Shown here: positions 35,301-46,515 of the stretch, piece by piece
Layout of the letters: each line of letters starts with the position of its first letter
Position numbering within the stretch: position 1 is the stretch's first letter
Assembly: GCF_036884655.1 (NCBI RefSeq)
Contig: NC_088339.1
Location: 31,891,001 to 31,955,000, forward strand
Length of the DNA stretch: 64,000 nucleotides
Origin: Musa acuminata AAA Group
Taxonomy: Eukaryota > Streptophyta > Magnoliopsida > Zingiberales > Musaceae
Direction: 5' to 3'
Position numbers and translations under genes: made by a program
The notes under the pieces: generated by a model
The model's database searches: none
What the model was told of the DNA's origin: nothing
What the model saw: only the letters and a program-made list of their open reading frames with translations

Positions 35301-38300
35301 TTCTCAACCACATTCTTTTGTCATATCTATATACTATTTTAATGCAGGCCTCCCCTAATTGTTCAATCTTATGACTTCTTGTTCTTGACTTTGTTAATTA
35401 TCCATCGCCATGTATGCTCTATTAGTCTATTTAACATCCAATAAGGTCTTGTTAAAAAGATCGTCAATTATCTTAGACAAAATTTTAGTTTTCCATGTCA
35501 CACTCATTCTAGTAATGTGCCCATAGTGGTATGACAAAGGGTCAGGTATGGCACTTCGACTCACCTTCAGCAGGTGGCACAGCCCTTGTGCCAACACCAT
35601 TCTATGATATGGCATGATCAAAATTTACTAAAAATGAAAGAAACCATGCCCATACAAGATGAACACCTAAGAAAGAATAAGGAACAACAAAATGCTGTCG
35701 TTTCGTCTGTGCTCAAATACAGTATAGAAGGTAATTAGTTCTCCTTTGAGACACCAAATAACTTAGCTAGCTTAGTAAGAAGAAAAAGAATTGCATTTTG
35801 ACTTACGAAGAGTTGCTTCCAGGTAGCAGAAGAAGCTACTCATGGAGATTGCAACAGTCAGCAAAGAAAAACATAAAGTTAATATGTCCAAGAAGGTAGG
35901 ATAAGCTTCAGATATAGTTTAGAGGAGAGTAATTGAAAAAATATTAAATGTTTGAATAATTATGTAGATGAGAAAATTATGTGATGTCAAAAACATATTT
36001 CAGGAACCTAATTACTATCCAAAACATTGTAAGCCCACAGGAAGATTGAAATAAAATTTTCCTAGATCAGATAAAGGAGGATGACATTGTTGGTCCAATA
36101 TGAATGAATTAGTACATTTTGATTACTTTTCTTCGTCCAAGTTGCTTCAGAAAGTTTACAGAATAGTACAGTGAAGCATATATTTACTAGACAAATGAGA
36201 AAGACAGTAATGCAATACTCATATAATCAGATCAGACAAAATTACACCCCTTCCACCAATATATGAACCCTAAATAATCTAGTTTTTAAATATTCTAGAT
36301 GGACGCAGATTTTTTTCTTTTCAGATAGAAGTAGATATACCTAGATAGAATCATGAACTCATCAGATTGTAGAAAAAGGGGTCTTCTGTTAGTCACGGTT
36401 GGCACTAGATGATGTCTTAATATTTCCTAAAACTTTTCTCATGGCTTTGAAGGAAGAGCAGCAAGCATTCAGCAGCTGTTCTAATTTTTCCAGTTTTACT
36501 CAATTCCTACTCCTGTACTGGTGGGTTTGAAAATCTCAAAACTTATAATGCCTGATCTCATGGTGAAATTTTTGCTAAGAGAAGGTCAACTGACTGACTC
36601 AATGAAGATAATTATGTTCTATGAAAGCATTGTCCATGATGCAGTATGAGTCAACCTGGAAAAATAACAAGCCTGTGTTCTTAAGATTTTCCAATCATTG
36701 CCCATTTTTGAATAAGCCAGCAACAGAAAATGGTTGGTGTAAACCAATGTTTTCCTCTCATATTCTAGTTTCTTAATGTATTTGTTGTGGCATTATGATG
36801 CTGTTGCCTGAGTTTCCTACTTTATTTTAAATTATGCCATTCTTAACATGCATAATGAAAGAAAATTCAAAATTTCATCGTATTCCTAAGGCTTTTCTGC
36901 ATGGATTGTTATTGTATTTGTCATAAAACAGTTATACCACCTTATTAGTAATGCATCAAAACAACTACTACAAGCCACAAAGTCCCAACACTATTTAGGG
37001 CCAGCTACATGAATCTTTTCTTGTCATTAGGTTCTATGGAGGGCAATATCAGTTGTCAAACAATTAGTTTAGCTCATGCTTGTTGTGAAATCCTTCTTAG
37101 TTGATCTTAAGTTCTGGGAAAGGGGGATTGTCTTAGACCGATAAAATCCATCATAAAATTTAGTTGGATCTTGTGTGAATTTAGCATTTGTGCATCATAA
37201 CCATTTGTGTGGGTCATGCATTCATCATTAACAAGCTTCATTTGCATATGACATTAAAGTGCATTTTGTACAGGAAGAAGGGGTGAATATAACAGCCAAT
37301 TCACTACACCCAGGAGTCATTGTCACTAATCTTTTCCGTCACCATGGTTTTGTGAATGGTAATGTACAAAAAGAATTACAATGCTTGCATTATTATTTCC
37401 GTCACCATGGTTTATTTCTTCAGTGGTAATGTACATGTTTGACACATTTTTCTACAGTATAATGACAATATGACAGATGTGTGCATAAGTTTAGATATGT
37501 TCATAAAGTGAACATGATTGGTTTTGAAGCCTCACCTTGTCAGTACTGAATGTGCCCTTTTTCTGTTGCAGCCATTTTGGGTACCGCTGGGAAGTTAGTG
37601 ACGAAAAATGTTCATCAAGTGAGTCCTAATTCTGTTTGTTGCATGCATATTTTACATCATGAATAGCTAATAAGATTAATTTTATTTTAAATACTAATCA
37701 CTTGTAATTTTATATGGTACGTATGTTTAATCTACTCATATAAGCCATATAGACCATTAATGTGCTCATGAAACATTCTGAGTCACCATTTTAGTAATTC
37801 CTATTTCAAGAGCAGTAGTCCTGCGTATCATACGAACGGTTATATCTCATTCAGGTTATTTGTCTTTACAGTAATCCTTTAGTTCATAATATATGCCCTT
37901 ACTGAGGTATGTGCACATACTGAGTTATATCTCATTCAGGTTATTTGTCTGCACATACTGAGGTATGTGCAGTAGGCTTGATAATGAATGGCTTCTTAAG
38001 CTAGATTTACCTTAAAAATTAGGTTTTTTTTTTTCTTTTTTGGCAAACTGGCCACAGCAGCAGCAATTTTGAAGTCACAAGTTTCTTCCAAGAAATTTCC
38101 ATATTACCAAAGTATAATGTATATTATGGCTGATGTAAATATAGCAATTTCAAGCAATTTGGAAGTCTTTATTCCGAGAAATACGACGATTTCGGAATCA
38201 TCAGTTTTGGTTTCTCAAAACCAGGAATCCGAACTGAATCACCCAGGTTTCGGTTCTGGAATCAAAACCATTAATTCATGTTGTAGTTATGGTTTGGGTT

Positions 38301-39180
38301 TGGGCAGTTTCAAAACCGAACAGTTAATTTTTTTATTATTTTTTTTATTCAAAATAATTAAAAATTTATAATTTTATTTCTAAATTTTGAAAAATAGATG
38401 TATAATTATAATGAGTGTAATGACATAAAAAAGTTGATATAAAAAAGAATAAAATTTTTCATCAAACTAAAAATGCCTCTGAAAATTCAAACCTAGGTTA
38501 TGTAGTTTTAAAATTAAATATTTAATCATAATACCAAAAGCCCTATATGTAATTTATTTTTATTTTTTTCTATTTAATCAGTTTGAAACCAAAATCGTCA
38601 GTTTTGGTTTCCCAAAATCAAGAATTGAGACTGAACCACCTAGGATCATTTTCGGTTCGATTCAGAACCAATGAACCATCAGTCCGATTTGATTCCGGTT
38701 CGAACCAAATCGTGATCAGGGCTATCTACAAGTATTGTACGAATAGCAGTGAGAGTTATTTGCTTGAGATGGCTGAATAATGTTTTCTTTTTTTTTTTAA
38801 GATGAACTTTTTCTGCTTCTTTAAACTAAACATTGTATATCATTGCATTATGTTTGTAACCGAAATTGAAGCAAGCATTTTTAGTTGCAAAAAATATATC
38901 CTTTATAGTTGGTAACAGAACAGAAACGTATCCAAGTGTTTTGCTTCATTATGTTTGTGTAAAGATTGCGGCTACTTTTGATACCGAGTATGCAACTGTT
39001 ATACTTGTGCAGGGAGCGGCAACAACATGTTACGTGGCACTTCACCCGCAGGTAAAGGGGGTGACAGGAAAATACTTCAGCAACAGCAACTTTGCCACCC
39101 CAGGTTCCCAAACCTCTGATGCAGATTTGGCCAGCAAATTGTGGGATCTCAGCATGGATATGATCTCATCTTGCCTTTGA
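32366..39180 (+). CDS. TIC32: Short-chain dehydrogenase/reductase, TIC32 chloroplastic type (complete copy)
   Basis: Eight exons: 32366-32471, 33769-34000, 34166-34245, 34792-34945, 35087-35165, 37274-37358, 37572-37618 and 39013-39180. All introns are GT-AG and frames agree, giving 316 aa against about 322 for Arabidopsis TIC32. The N-terminus [20 protein letters not shown] is typical of this subfamily. The cofactor motif TGASSGIG is at 35-42, NNAG at 114-117, the serine pair of VSS at 169-170, and the catalytic Y-x3-K at Y198/K202 (YGQSK). [14 protein letters not shown] and [17 protein letters not shown] are conserved family blocks. Arabidopsis/pea TIC32 is an NADPH-dependent dehydrogenase at the chloroplast inner envelope, reported to bind calmodulin and act in redox regulation of protein import; transferring that role is by homology, and close paralogues may be general retinol-dehydrogenase-like enzymes. 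Exons 1-6 are in the duplicated block; exons 7-8 are single copy. Confidence 0.92.
38185..38715. repeat. Pair of imperfect direct repeats in TIC32-like intron 7
   Basis: About 70-90 bp around 38190 and again around 38590 share ATCAGTTTTGGTTTCTCAAAA-like cores and GAACTGAATCACCCAGG / GACTGAACCACCTAGG blocks in the same orientation, about 400 bp apart. Both are rich in CGGTTC words. This looks like a short degraded element with direct terminal repeats, or two copies of a dispersed repeat. Confidence 0.5.
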
Positions 39181-39645
39181 TTGCATCTCAAATCTTTGAT
39201 TAAATCTATTATCCTCGCAAATCAACTTTCAATAGTATTTGTACTTATTGTTGACCATGGCCGACAACAAGAAAGTGTCATCAAATGCCAAATCCAGGAT
39301 GGCCCCTAATAATGAAGCATTATTAGCATGATCAACTATTTTTATTTAATGAGCCTCCTGTCGGCTCAACCAGTCTCTGTAATGTGTTAATTGTTAATCC
39401 CTCAAAAGTCTCATGTTTGACTACCCAAAAACAATTTGTATCAGTGTTCTGGTTGACCTTTCACAGTTGAGAACCAGTTATAAACAGAATGCTGACTTCC
39501 AATTAAGTTACCTTATGAAAGATTTGAATTCGGTTCTTCAATGGTTTAGCCTCTTGCAATTAGTTGGGAAACAGTCAAATTGATCTGATCATTTTCAGTC
39601 TTTTGATGGCATAAATAACATGCTGAAGTTGGAACAGCTTTAAGC

Positions 39646-39776
39646 ATGTCATATATATATATATACTCTTTTTTTAAGCTTTTTTTTTACGAAGTAATTT
39701 TAAAAATAGGTATAAAAACCCAAAAGAAAGGTTTTCTCAAGAGAAAATACATATATATACATATATATATATATAC

Positions 39777-39807
<31 letters not shown>

Positions 39808-39846
39808 CACATATATATATATATACACATATATATATATATACAC

Positions 39847-39902
<56 letters not shown>
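39646..39902. repeat. Complex TA/CATA microsatellite
   Basis: After a short TA run at 39650-39664, the main array from about 39750 to 39902 is made of TA runs interrupted regularly by CA steps (ATATACATATAT, ATACACATATAT), about every 20 bp, ending in a long pure TA run. It abuts the promoter of the trehalose-phosphatase locus. Long YIYIYI ORFs on both strands here are artefacts. Confidence 0.9.
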
Positions 39903-39904
<2 letters not shown>

Positions 39905-39905
<1 letters not shown>

Positions 39906-40110
39906 ACGCCACGTGGCTCACAATGGCATTTGTGTGTTGCCACGCCGCGTCGGCCGCCCACGGACTCGTGATGCGCGGCATCTCGTGGAAGAGTATTTAA
40001 GTCATCTGCGTCGCCTGGAATTGGGCCCAACGTGGTTCCCTTGTGCACCGTCTCCGATCATGACGATCGTAGGTAGGTAAGCTTGAGCTCAGGTATCTCT
40101 TGTTGATTCT
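39905..40110 (+). promoter_or_regulatory. Probable promoter of the trehalose-phosphatase locus
   Basis: A perfect palindromic G-box, GCCACGTGGC, lies at 39908-39917, and a TATA-like TATTTAA at 39994-40000. A GC-rich leader-like stretch follows, with a plausible leader donor TAG/GTAGGTAAG near 40076. CACGTG is the core bound by bZIP and bHLH factors, often in ABA or light responses. This promoter sits in front of the broken copy; whether it also feeds the open copy is unknown. Confidence 0.5.
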
Positions 40111-40774
40111 TAGGCATTTTGCTGGCGGTGGCTGTTTCCTGATTCGGCGAACCAATTCAGTTGCCTCGTGGATATACCGAACGCCTCCTCTCCATAGATA
40201 CGGCGCCTTTCTCTTGCGTTAAGTTTCTTGTCCTCTTCTTTTCTCTCCCTTCCCGGCCGCGGTTCGTTAGGGTTTGTTGCGGCACCAAGAAGCTGCGTTC
40301 GTAGGATGATCACCCGATCATAGGCTCGTCTTTCCGCTCCAGCATCCTCGTCAGGCAAATCTCTGCATTTACTTTGATCTTTTCTTTACATCTAATCCAA
40401 AAATCTGTTCGTTTTCTTACCAGTGATTGGATTTGTAATAGTTCATCCTATGGTGTAATGATTCCATCTCAATACGTGGTTTAGAAAGAGATTTCTATTT
40501 GCAACTCGTTTTTATTATTTACAATTCTATTTTAACAAATTTTAATGTCTTTACTTTGTTTTTTCCCTCCATTCTCCTCTTCTTCGGTTCTTCTCCTCCT
40601 GCTGATCGCGAATGGCGAGCGGTGAGAAGGTGGTTTTTCATTGATAGAAGGGTCGGGTAAATTCATAAAAGATCAAAAAATATAAACAGATACTTGAGGG
40701 CTGAGATTATTATGTGTCAGCTTGATTTTCATTAGATTTCGAAGCAACAAGATTTAGCAAGTGAACTAAATTTG

Positions 40775-41787
40775 ATGGATTTGAAGACGGGTGGTTCAAC
40801 CCCTGTTCTTACCGATCCTGGACCATTAAACAATTCAAGATTGAGCTTGCCTTCAAACATAAAACCATATTCCATAGCAGCACAAGCACATTCTTCCAGT
40901 TTGTACTCAACATTCCCCGGAAGGAAAGGAATACTTCGTAAGTTTGATGATGCTCATTTTAATGGTTGGTTGGATGCCATGAGATATCATCGCCTCCTAG
41001 CAAACAGCTGAATAAGGATGTCATATCTGAGCCTTCAATTGATGAACCTGATGTGGCATATCATACTTGGATGGTTAGTTTTGTGTTTATAAATTGATAA
41101 AATTGCAACCTCTGTTTAAAATATGTAAATATTTTTAAAATACATATCTGGTGTTCACTCTATTTCTAGATGAGCTTGCCATTGGCGTTAACATCATTTG
41201 AACATATTATATGTTCTGGTGAATGCAAGTAGATAGCTTTGTTTCTGGATTATGACGGAACTCTTCCTCCCATTGTGGACAACCCTGATTTTGCCATTAT
41301 GTCCAATGAGGTAACTTTGTTTGTTGCTTTTCTTTGATGCAAACATCTAGTTGCATTAATCATTAGCTTTTTGTAACCTGCTTATTATTTTTCAGGCACA
41401 ATTATGATTATGATTGTTTTACCTTGTCTCATATGCTTGTTGCTGTAAAAAATGCCTCTAAATACTTCCCGACTGCAATCATAAGCAGAAGGTCCCGTGA
41501 GAAGGTACATTCATTCATAATTCTTTCTTGCTGTTGTGCCGAATCTTTAAGAGAAATACTGAACATTATTTGTATATAAAAACTGTCTGTTTGTACACTC
41601 TTGCTTGTGACATGCTAATTATAATCCTGTGTGCACGATATATCTGTCATATTGTTCAGTTGTACAAATTTGTGAAGCTAACAGGACTATTTTATGCTGG
41701 TAGTCATGGTATGGATATCATCGGCCCAGTCAAAAAGGACAATATCGAAGATGGCCATCCAAACCACACTATTACAACTGATAAACT
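40775..41787 (+). pseudogene. Trehalose-6-phosphate phosphatase, broken 5' partial copy
   Basis: Four exon-like blocks match the first four exons of the downstream copy: 40775-41073, 41170-41310, 41433-41504 and 41660-41787. It keeps the usual ATG (MDLKTGGSTP). Breaks are several. A small indel after WLDAM shifts frame and leads to a stop (…LLANS). In exon 2 an AAG codon has become TAG just before [11 protein letters not shown]. The exon 3 acceptor reads CTCAT instead of CTCAG. The active-site-region ISGRS has become ISRRS, with Gly replaced by Arg. Exons 5-10 are absent, although intron similarity continues to about 42260. It is clearly a decayed tandem duplicate, offset from the open copy by about 2.1 kb. 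Confidence 0.92.
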
Positions 41788-42269
41788 GGTGAGAGACATC
41801 CCTTTTCTCCACATTCAGATTTTGAAGCCATTTGTTGTCAATTTTTTTTGTACTTTATACTTGTTATTCGATGATCAAACTTCATTTTGCCACTTCGCAA
41901 CATAATCCAGTAACCTGAAAAAATAAAAAGGGTGAGTGATTCATTGATGGCTTCACAGCAATGACATGATGATAAACTTTTGTCATATATAATTAAGCCA
42001 AAAAGAAAAATGCATATCACTTTGCCAATAGATTTGTATAAACTCATAAGGTTTAAACTTAAGAAATGAGATGACAGATTTCCTTTCCAAAAGTTATATA
42101 GCATATAGAAACATGACCAAACCTAGCAATCCAATTGGCTGTTCTATCCACTCCTCTCCCATGATATTATGAAAGTTGATGTTATCATTTTTTTTTTTCA
42201 TTTTGTCAACTTAAATGGACTATGACGATGATGCTAATGATATGTAGTATAGGGGATTAGCTCTTGGTT

Positions 42270-42770
42270 GTTTTTTTTTTTTCTCATTTGTTCTTACTTT
42301 TGGTCTTCAAAATAATAAGAATTTATGTAAGGGCAGAAGGACACAAGATGCAACCAACAGTGAGAAGAGATGAGGCACGGCTGGTTCATTATCTGAAATA
42401 GTTCGGTAAATTTTGAAAATACTATTTAGTTGGATTAAGAGTGCAAAACTGAAATTTGTAAAATAAGGGGTGCCCCTAGATAAAATTTGAAACGAGAAGG
42501 GGCTCCTAGATAAAAATAAAAATGAGTATGGAAGGCTTTTCTTAGTAAATGGCCCTTTTTTATTCCACTTGTTGCTTGCCTCTTCTGCAGCTGCCTATTA
42601 TTTTAACGTCATTCAAGCTGATGTCTCATTCCCTGATATAAATGCTTATGATTGTGAAAATGAGAAGGTACTGCAAACTTGGTGCTCTTCACGTATCTGT
42701 CAATTTTCAGGAGGCATCTCCTTGATGAACTGCAAACATGAGTGCGGTGACAAAAAATGTTGGAAAGGCA
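42270..42770. other. Unique insert between the two trehalose-phosphatase copies
   Basis: Similarity of the broken copy to the open copy ends near 42260 and resumes near 42770. The sequence between is mostly AT-rich. One block at 42591-42667 looks like an exon: it follows TCTTCTGCAG, reads openly (YYFNVIQADVSFPDINAYDC) and ends in AAG/GTACTG. I do not recognise the peptide. It could be part of the leader of the open copy or a captured exon fragment. Confidence 0.4.
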
Positions 42771-42884
42771 GTTTTTCATTGATAATAAATACGTATATAA
42801 TCATGTGTCAGGTGGTTCACTGCTAGATTGCGTAGCTCTGGTGAACTGAATTTGGTGAGTGAATAGGATCCATTGCATTTGAAG

Positions 42885-45333
42885 ATGTGTGGTTCATCCC
42901 CTATTCCTAGTGAATCTGCACCATTAAACAACTCAAGGTTAGAGTTGTCTTCAAATATAATATCATATTCAGTAGCAGCACATGCGCCTTCTTCCAGTTT
43001 GTACTCATCAGCATTATCCAAAAGCAAAGGAGTACTTGGTAAGTTTGATGATGCTTATGTAAGTGGTTGGCTCGATGCAATGAAATCATCGTCACCTCCT
43101 CGCAAACAGCTGAACATGGACGTCATTTCTGAGCCTTCAATTGATGAAACTAATGTGGCATATTGTACTTGGATGGTGAGTTTTGTGTTGATAAACTGGT
43201 AAAATTGAAACCTTAGGTAAAAAAAATGTGGACATTCTTAAAATTTCATTCTGGTGTTCGCTCCACTCTCAGATGAGGCATCCGTCGGCGTTAACATCAT
43301 TTGAACAGATTTTAAGTTCTATCAGATGCAAGAAGATAGCTTTATTTCTGGATTATGACGGAACTCTTTCTCCCATTGTGGACAACCCTGATTTTGCCAT
43401 TATGTCCAATGAGGTAAATTCGTTTTTTGTTTTACTTTGATGCAAACATCTAGTCATATTAACCATATTGTTTTTCCGTTACTCTTGATGTACCTTATCT
43501 CAGATGCGTGCTGTTGTCAAAAGTGCTTCTAAATACTTCCCCACTGCCATCATAAGCGGAAGGTCTTGTGAGAAGGTAAAGTTGTTCATTTGCTGAACAC
43601 AAATTATTTTGAGATAAATACTGAAGATAAATCATATGTATATAATAATGGTACATGTTTTTTGCTCTCATGCTTATGACATCACACTCCTCTTTATGCA
43701 CAATATATATCTGTATATTCTCCAGGTGTACAAATTTGTGAAGCTAACAGAACTCTATTATGCTGGTAGTCATGGTATGGATATCATGGGCCCAACAAGA
43801 AAAAATAATTTCGGTGATGGCCATGCCAACTACACTGTTAAAAACGATGAGCTGGTGAGAGGATATCCCTTTGTTCCACTTTTGGATTTTGAAGCTTTTT
43901 GTTGTCAATTATTTTTAACTTCTTTTTCAACTTGGTAGCATCCTGAAAACGCTGGGTGGCTGATCCATGGATGGCTTCACCATGATGAATATTACTTTGT
44001 AATATAGGTCCATAAGATCAAACTTCAGGAGTTGATTTATAGGAAAATTTTCTTTCCAAAAGCTATATAAGATATAGTAACATGAGCAAACTTAGCAATC
44101 CAGTCGAATATTATATTCCCTCCTCTCCTACAACATTATCAAAGTTGATGCTATCATTTATGTTTTTTCTTTCATTTTGTCAATCAAAATGGATGATGAT
44201 GATAATGATATATCATGCATGGGATCAATTACCATTTTTGTGTTTCTTTCTTGATCATCTAAACTATTTCAAAATTACCAGCTTATATTATGTTACACCA
44301 TTGCTTACTGAGAAAACCTTTGCATATTAGGGTAATGGGGTGCATCTCTTCCAGGCTCCGAGTGAGTTTCTACCTATTATCAATGAGGTACTTGTTAAAG
44401 ATTTTATTTGTTACATCATCGGCCCCTATATATCACATGATGATTTAAGCTGATCAAAACAGGTTTGTAGCTCCCTGGTTGACATAACCGAGGATATGTT
44501 AGGTGCCAAAGTAGAATATAATAAATACTGTGTCTCTGTACATTACCGTCTCGTGGATGAGAAGGTAAGCACTAAAATCGCTCCATGGTTATGTTGTGCT
44601 AGGAAACAAAACCTCTTGTCAGCTGCCTGACAAAATGGAAACTTTTGTCGTCTTGGTTCTTAAATTGCAGCTTTGGCCCGAGGTTGCTCGGCGTGTGCTC
44701 AGCTTGGTCGACGGCTACCCTCGTCTCCGAGTGACCCACGGGCGGAAGGTGATCGCAGAGCTATGTTTAAGCTAATAGATGTTAGATCTTCCAGATTTTT
44801 TGGGGGGGTTAATTTTCTTTGCAACACAGGTTTTAGAGATCCGTCCTGTGATTGATTGGAACAAGGGGAAAGCTGTTGAGTTTCTACTCGAATCCCTCGG
44901 TCTCAGCAACCGTGATGATGTGCTTGCAATTCACATGGGAGATGACAAAACTGATGAGGACGCATTTAAGGTAACAGACAACATTGCATTACATGTAAAA
45001 CTCGACAATGAATCATAGGAACTTCTGATGTATTTAGGCTCCGATTACATGTACTCGAATCATGATTGATTCCAGGTGTTGAGGGACAGTAACATTGGGT
45101 TTGGCATCCTTGTATCATCTGTGCCTAAAGAAACCAATGCATTCTACTCTCTCAGAGACCCCTCCGAGGTGATTTCTACAACTCAGAATTCTTTTGAATT
45201 GGCTGTGACTGAGCTCACTACTTTGCTGCAGATTGTAATCACGTTTAGCTTGCTATGAATTCTCTTGCAGGTAATGGAATTTCTGAAGTCTCTGGTCAAA
45301 TGGAAGGAGGATAGTGCAATTGCAGCTCCATAG
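42885..45333 (+). CDS. Trehalose-6-phosphate phosphatase (open copy)
   Basis: Ten exons: 42885-43175, 43273-43413, 43504-43575, 43726-43854, 44331-44387, 44463-44564, 44671-44748, 44830-44970, 45076-45168 and 45271-45333. All are open with GT-AG introns; the product is 388 aa. The enzyme removes phosphate from trehalose-6-phosphate in the HAD superfamily. The catalytic motif [13 protein letters not shown] has nucleophile D124 and D126; the second motif is in TAIISGRS; the Mg-binding GDDKTDED is at about 327-334. [13 protein letters not shown] and [12 protein letters not shown] are family blocks. The usual start (MDLK in the sister copy) is TTG here, and an in-frame stop lies just upstream; the threonine codon ACG four codons downstream has become ATG (42885), used here as start. 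The N-terminal region before the catalytic domain is variable in this family, so the enzyme should be intact. The promoter is uncertain. Confidence 0.88.
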
Positions 45334-46515
45334 ATCTTATATATATATATATATATACATCAACTAGGATTAAAAAATAATAAAAGCAATTAATCTTGAT
45401 TCTTCTTAGATCAAGTCTAATTGCTTTATGTTTGCTTGAGATTTGATTCCATGGCGCCGTACCGTAGGGTACGGCCCACCTGACCCCGACATCGTTGTCG
45501 GCTATCTTTCGATGCCGCCGGGTTTAGATTCCGGTTGGATACGACGTGTCAGCCGACAACCTTCGGTGGTGCGCAATGACTCATCGCTCCGTTTTCATAT
45601 ATCGTATAGATAATACATCAACTCATCGTCACTTCCATTAACTTTTTATTTTGTTGGGTGCAAGTGTGCATCTTTTATCTTTACTCGCTTTTTGACCGAC
45701 ACCAGCTTTTGTTGTGGCTGAGAGGAAGAGAGTGGCAACACGCAAAAGCATAATCGTGGCTTCCATTCATTTGTATCCATTCAGTCAAAGTGGGATTGTA
45801 TGATTGAGGTATACAACTCATCACGTCGATTGGAATATAACATATAATAATCTCATTATTATGTCATGAGAATGACTTTCTCTTTGATAATTATTGTATT
45901 TTTCTTCTTTATATTTTCATTTCATATCTCCGAGAGAGCTTTGACTTAAATTTTCAAATGAACTTCAATTTTTTTGGAGAAAACTCATTCAAGCCCATTC
46001 ATTCATGGAGCTCTTATGTTATGTTGAGATTGAGATTTATTATAAGGTGTATCAAATTATTTTTTAATCGTTAATACGTTACATATGAACGTTCACTAAG
46101 TCAAATCAAATAATAATGATCGCCATCATCCCTAGTTTTTTTTTAATCTTACGTATGAATAGACTAATTCCAAAATAAAACGATATAGGAACAACACTCA
46201 TCTAAAAATCACATTAAATGAGTTATTTTAATTAAAAATTCAACCTTCCGAATATGAAAGAGGAAAAAATAAATAAATAAATAATCCAAAATATTAGTCG
46301 CCATCAACAGCGCCCGACCAAATCCAAGAAGGCCGTACCACAAACGACATACCCAAATCCATCTACTGTTGACTCGTCTCCTTCCCCTAATCCGCCTCTT
46401 TTATATGTCGCTTCCTCTCCCCTCCCCTCACGCACGCAGAGAGAAGGAATGGATGTCTGAACCGAGTCTTTTCTCGTCGTCCTTGGGACATCAACCGACT
46501 CCTTTGGCCGTCACG
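45334..46515. other. Spacer between trehalose-phosphatase and SAUR genes
   Basis: A TA run (about 45337-45356) follows the stop codon in the 3' UTR. A perfect 8-bp inverted repeat with a 4-nt loop, GCCGTACC-GTAG-GGTACGGC, lies near 45455-45475. The remainder is AT-rich. A TATA-like TTTATAT at about 46399-46405 is well placed for the SAUR gene. Confidence 0.5.

Larger units (their letters stand above)
29450..37525. repeat. Tandem segmental duplication, copy 2 (8,076 bp)
   Basis: Second copy of 20958-29033. The right flank from 37526 continues naturally into exon 7 of the TIC32-like gene, whereas the left side abuts the 416-bp spacer. The left junction shows only a short similarity to the copy 1 flank (TGAAAAAAC against TGAACAAAC). 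All open frames inside match copy 1 in translated sequence. Confidence 0.95.

Noticed and set aside
45455..45475. Perfect 8-bp inverted repeat as a terminator or regulatory hairpin
   Set aside because: Rho-independent-type terminators do not apply to nuclear plant genes, and one short inverted repeat in 64 kb can be chance.
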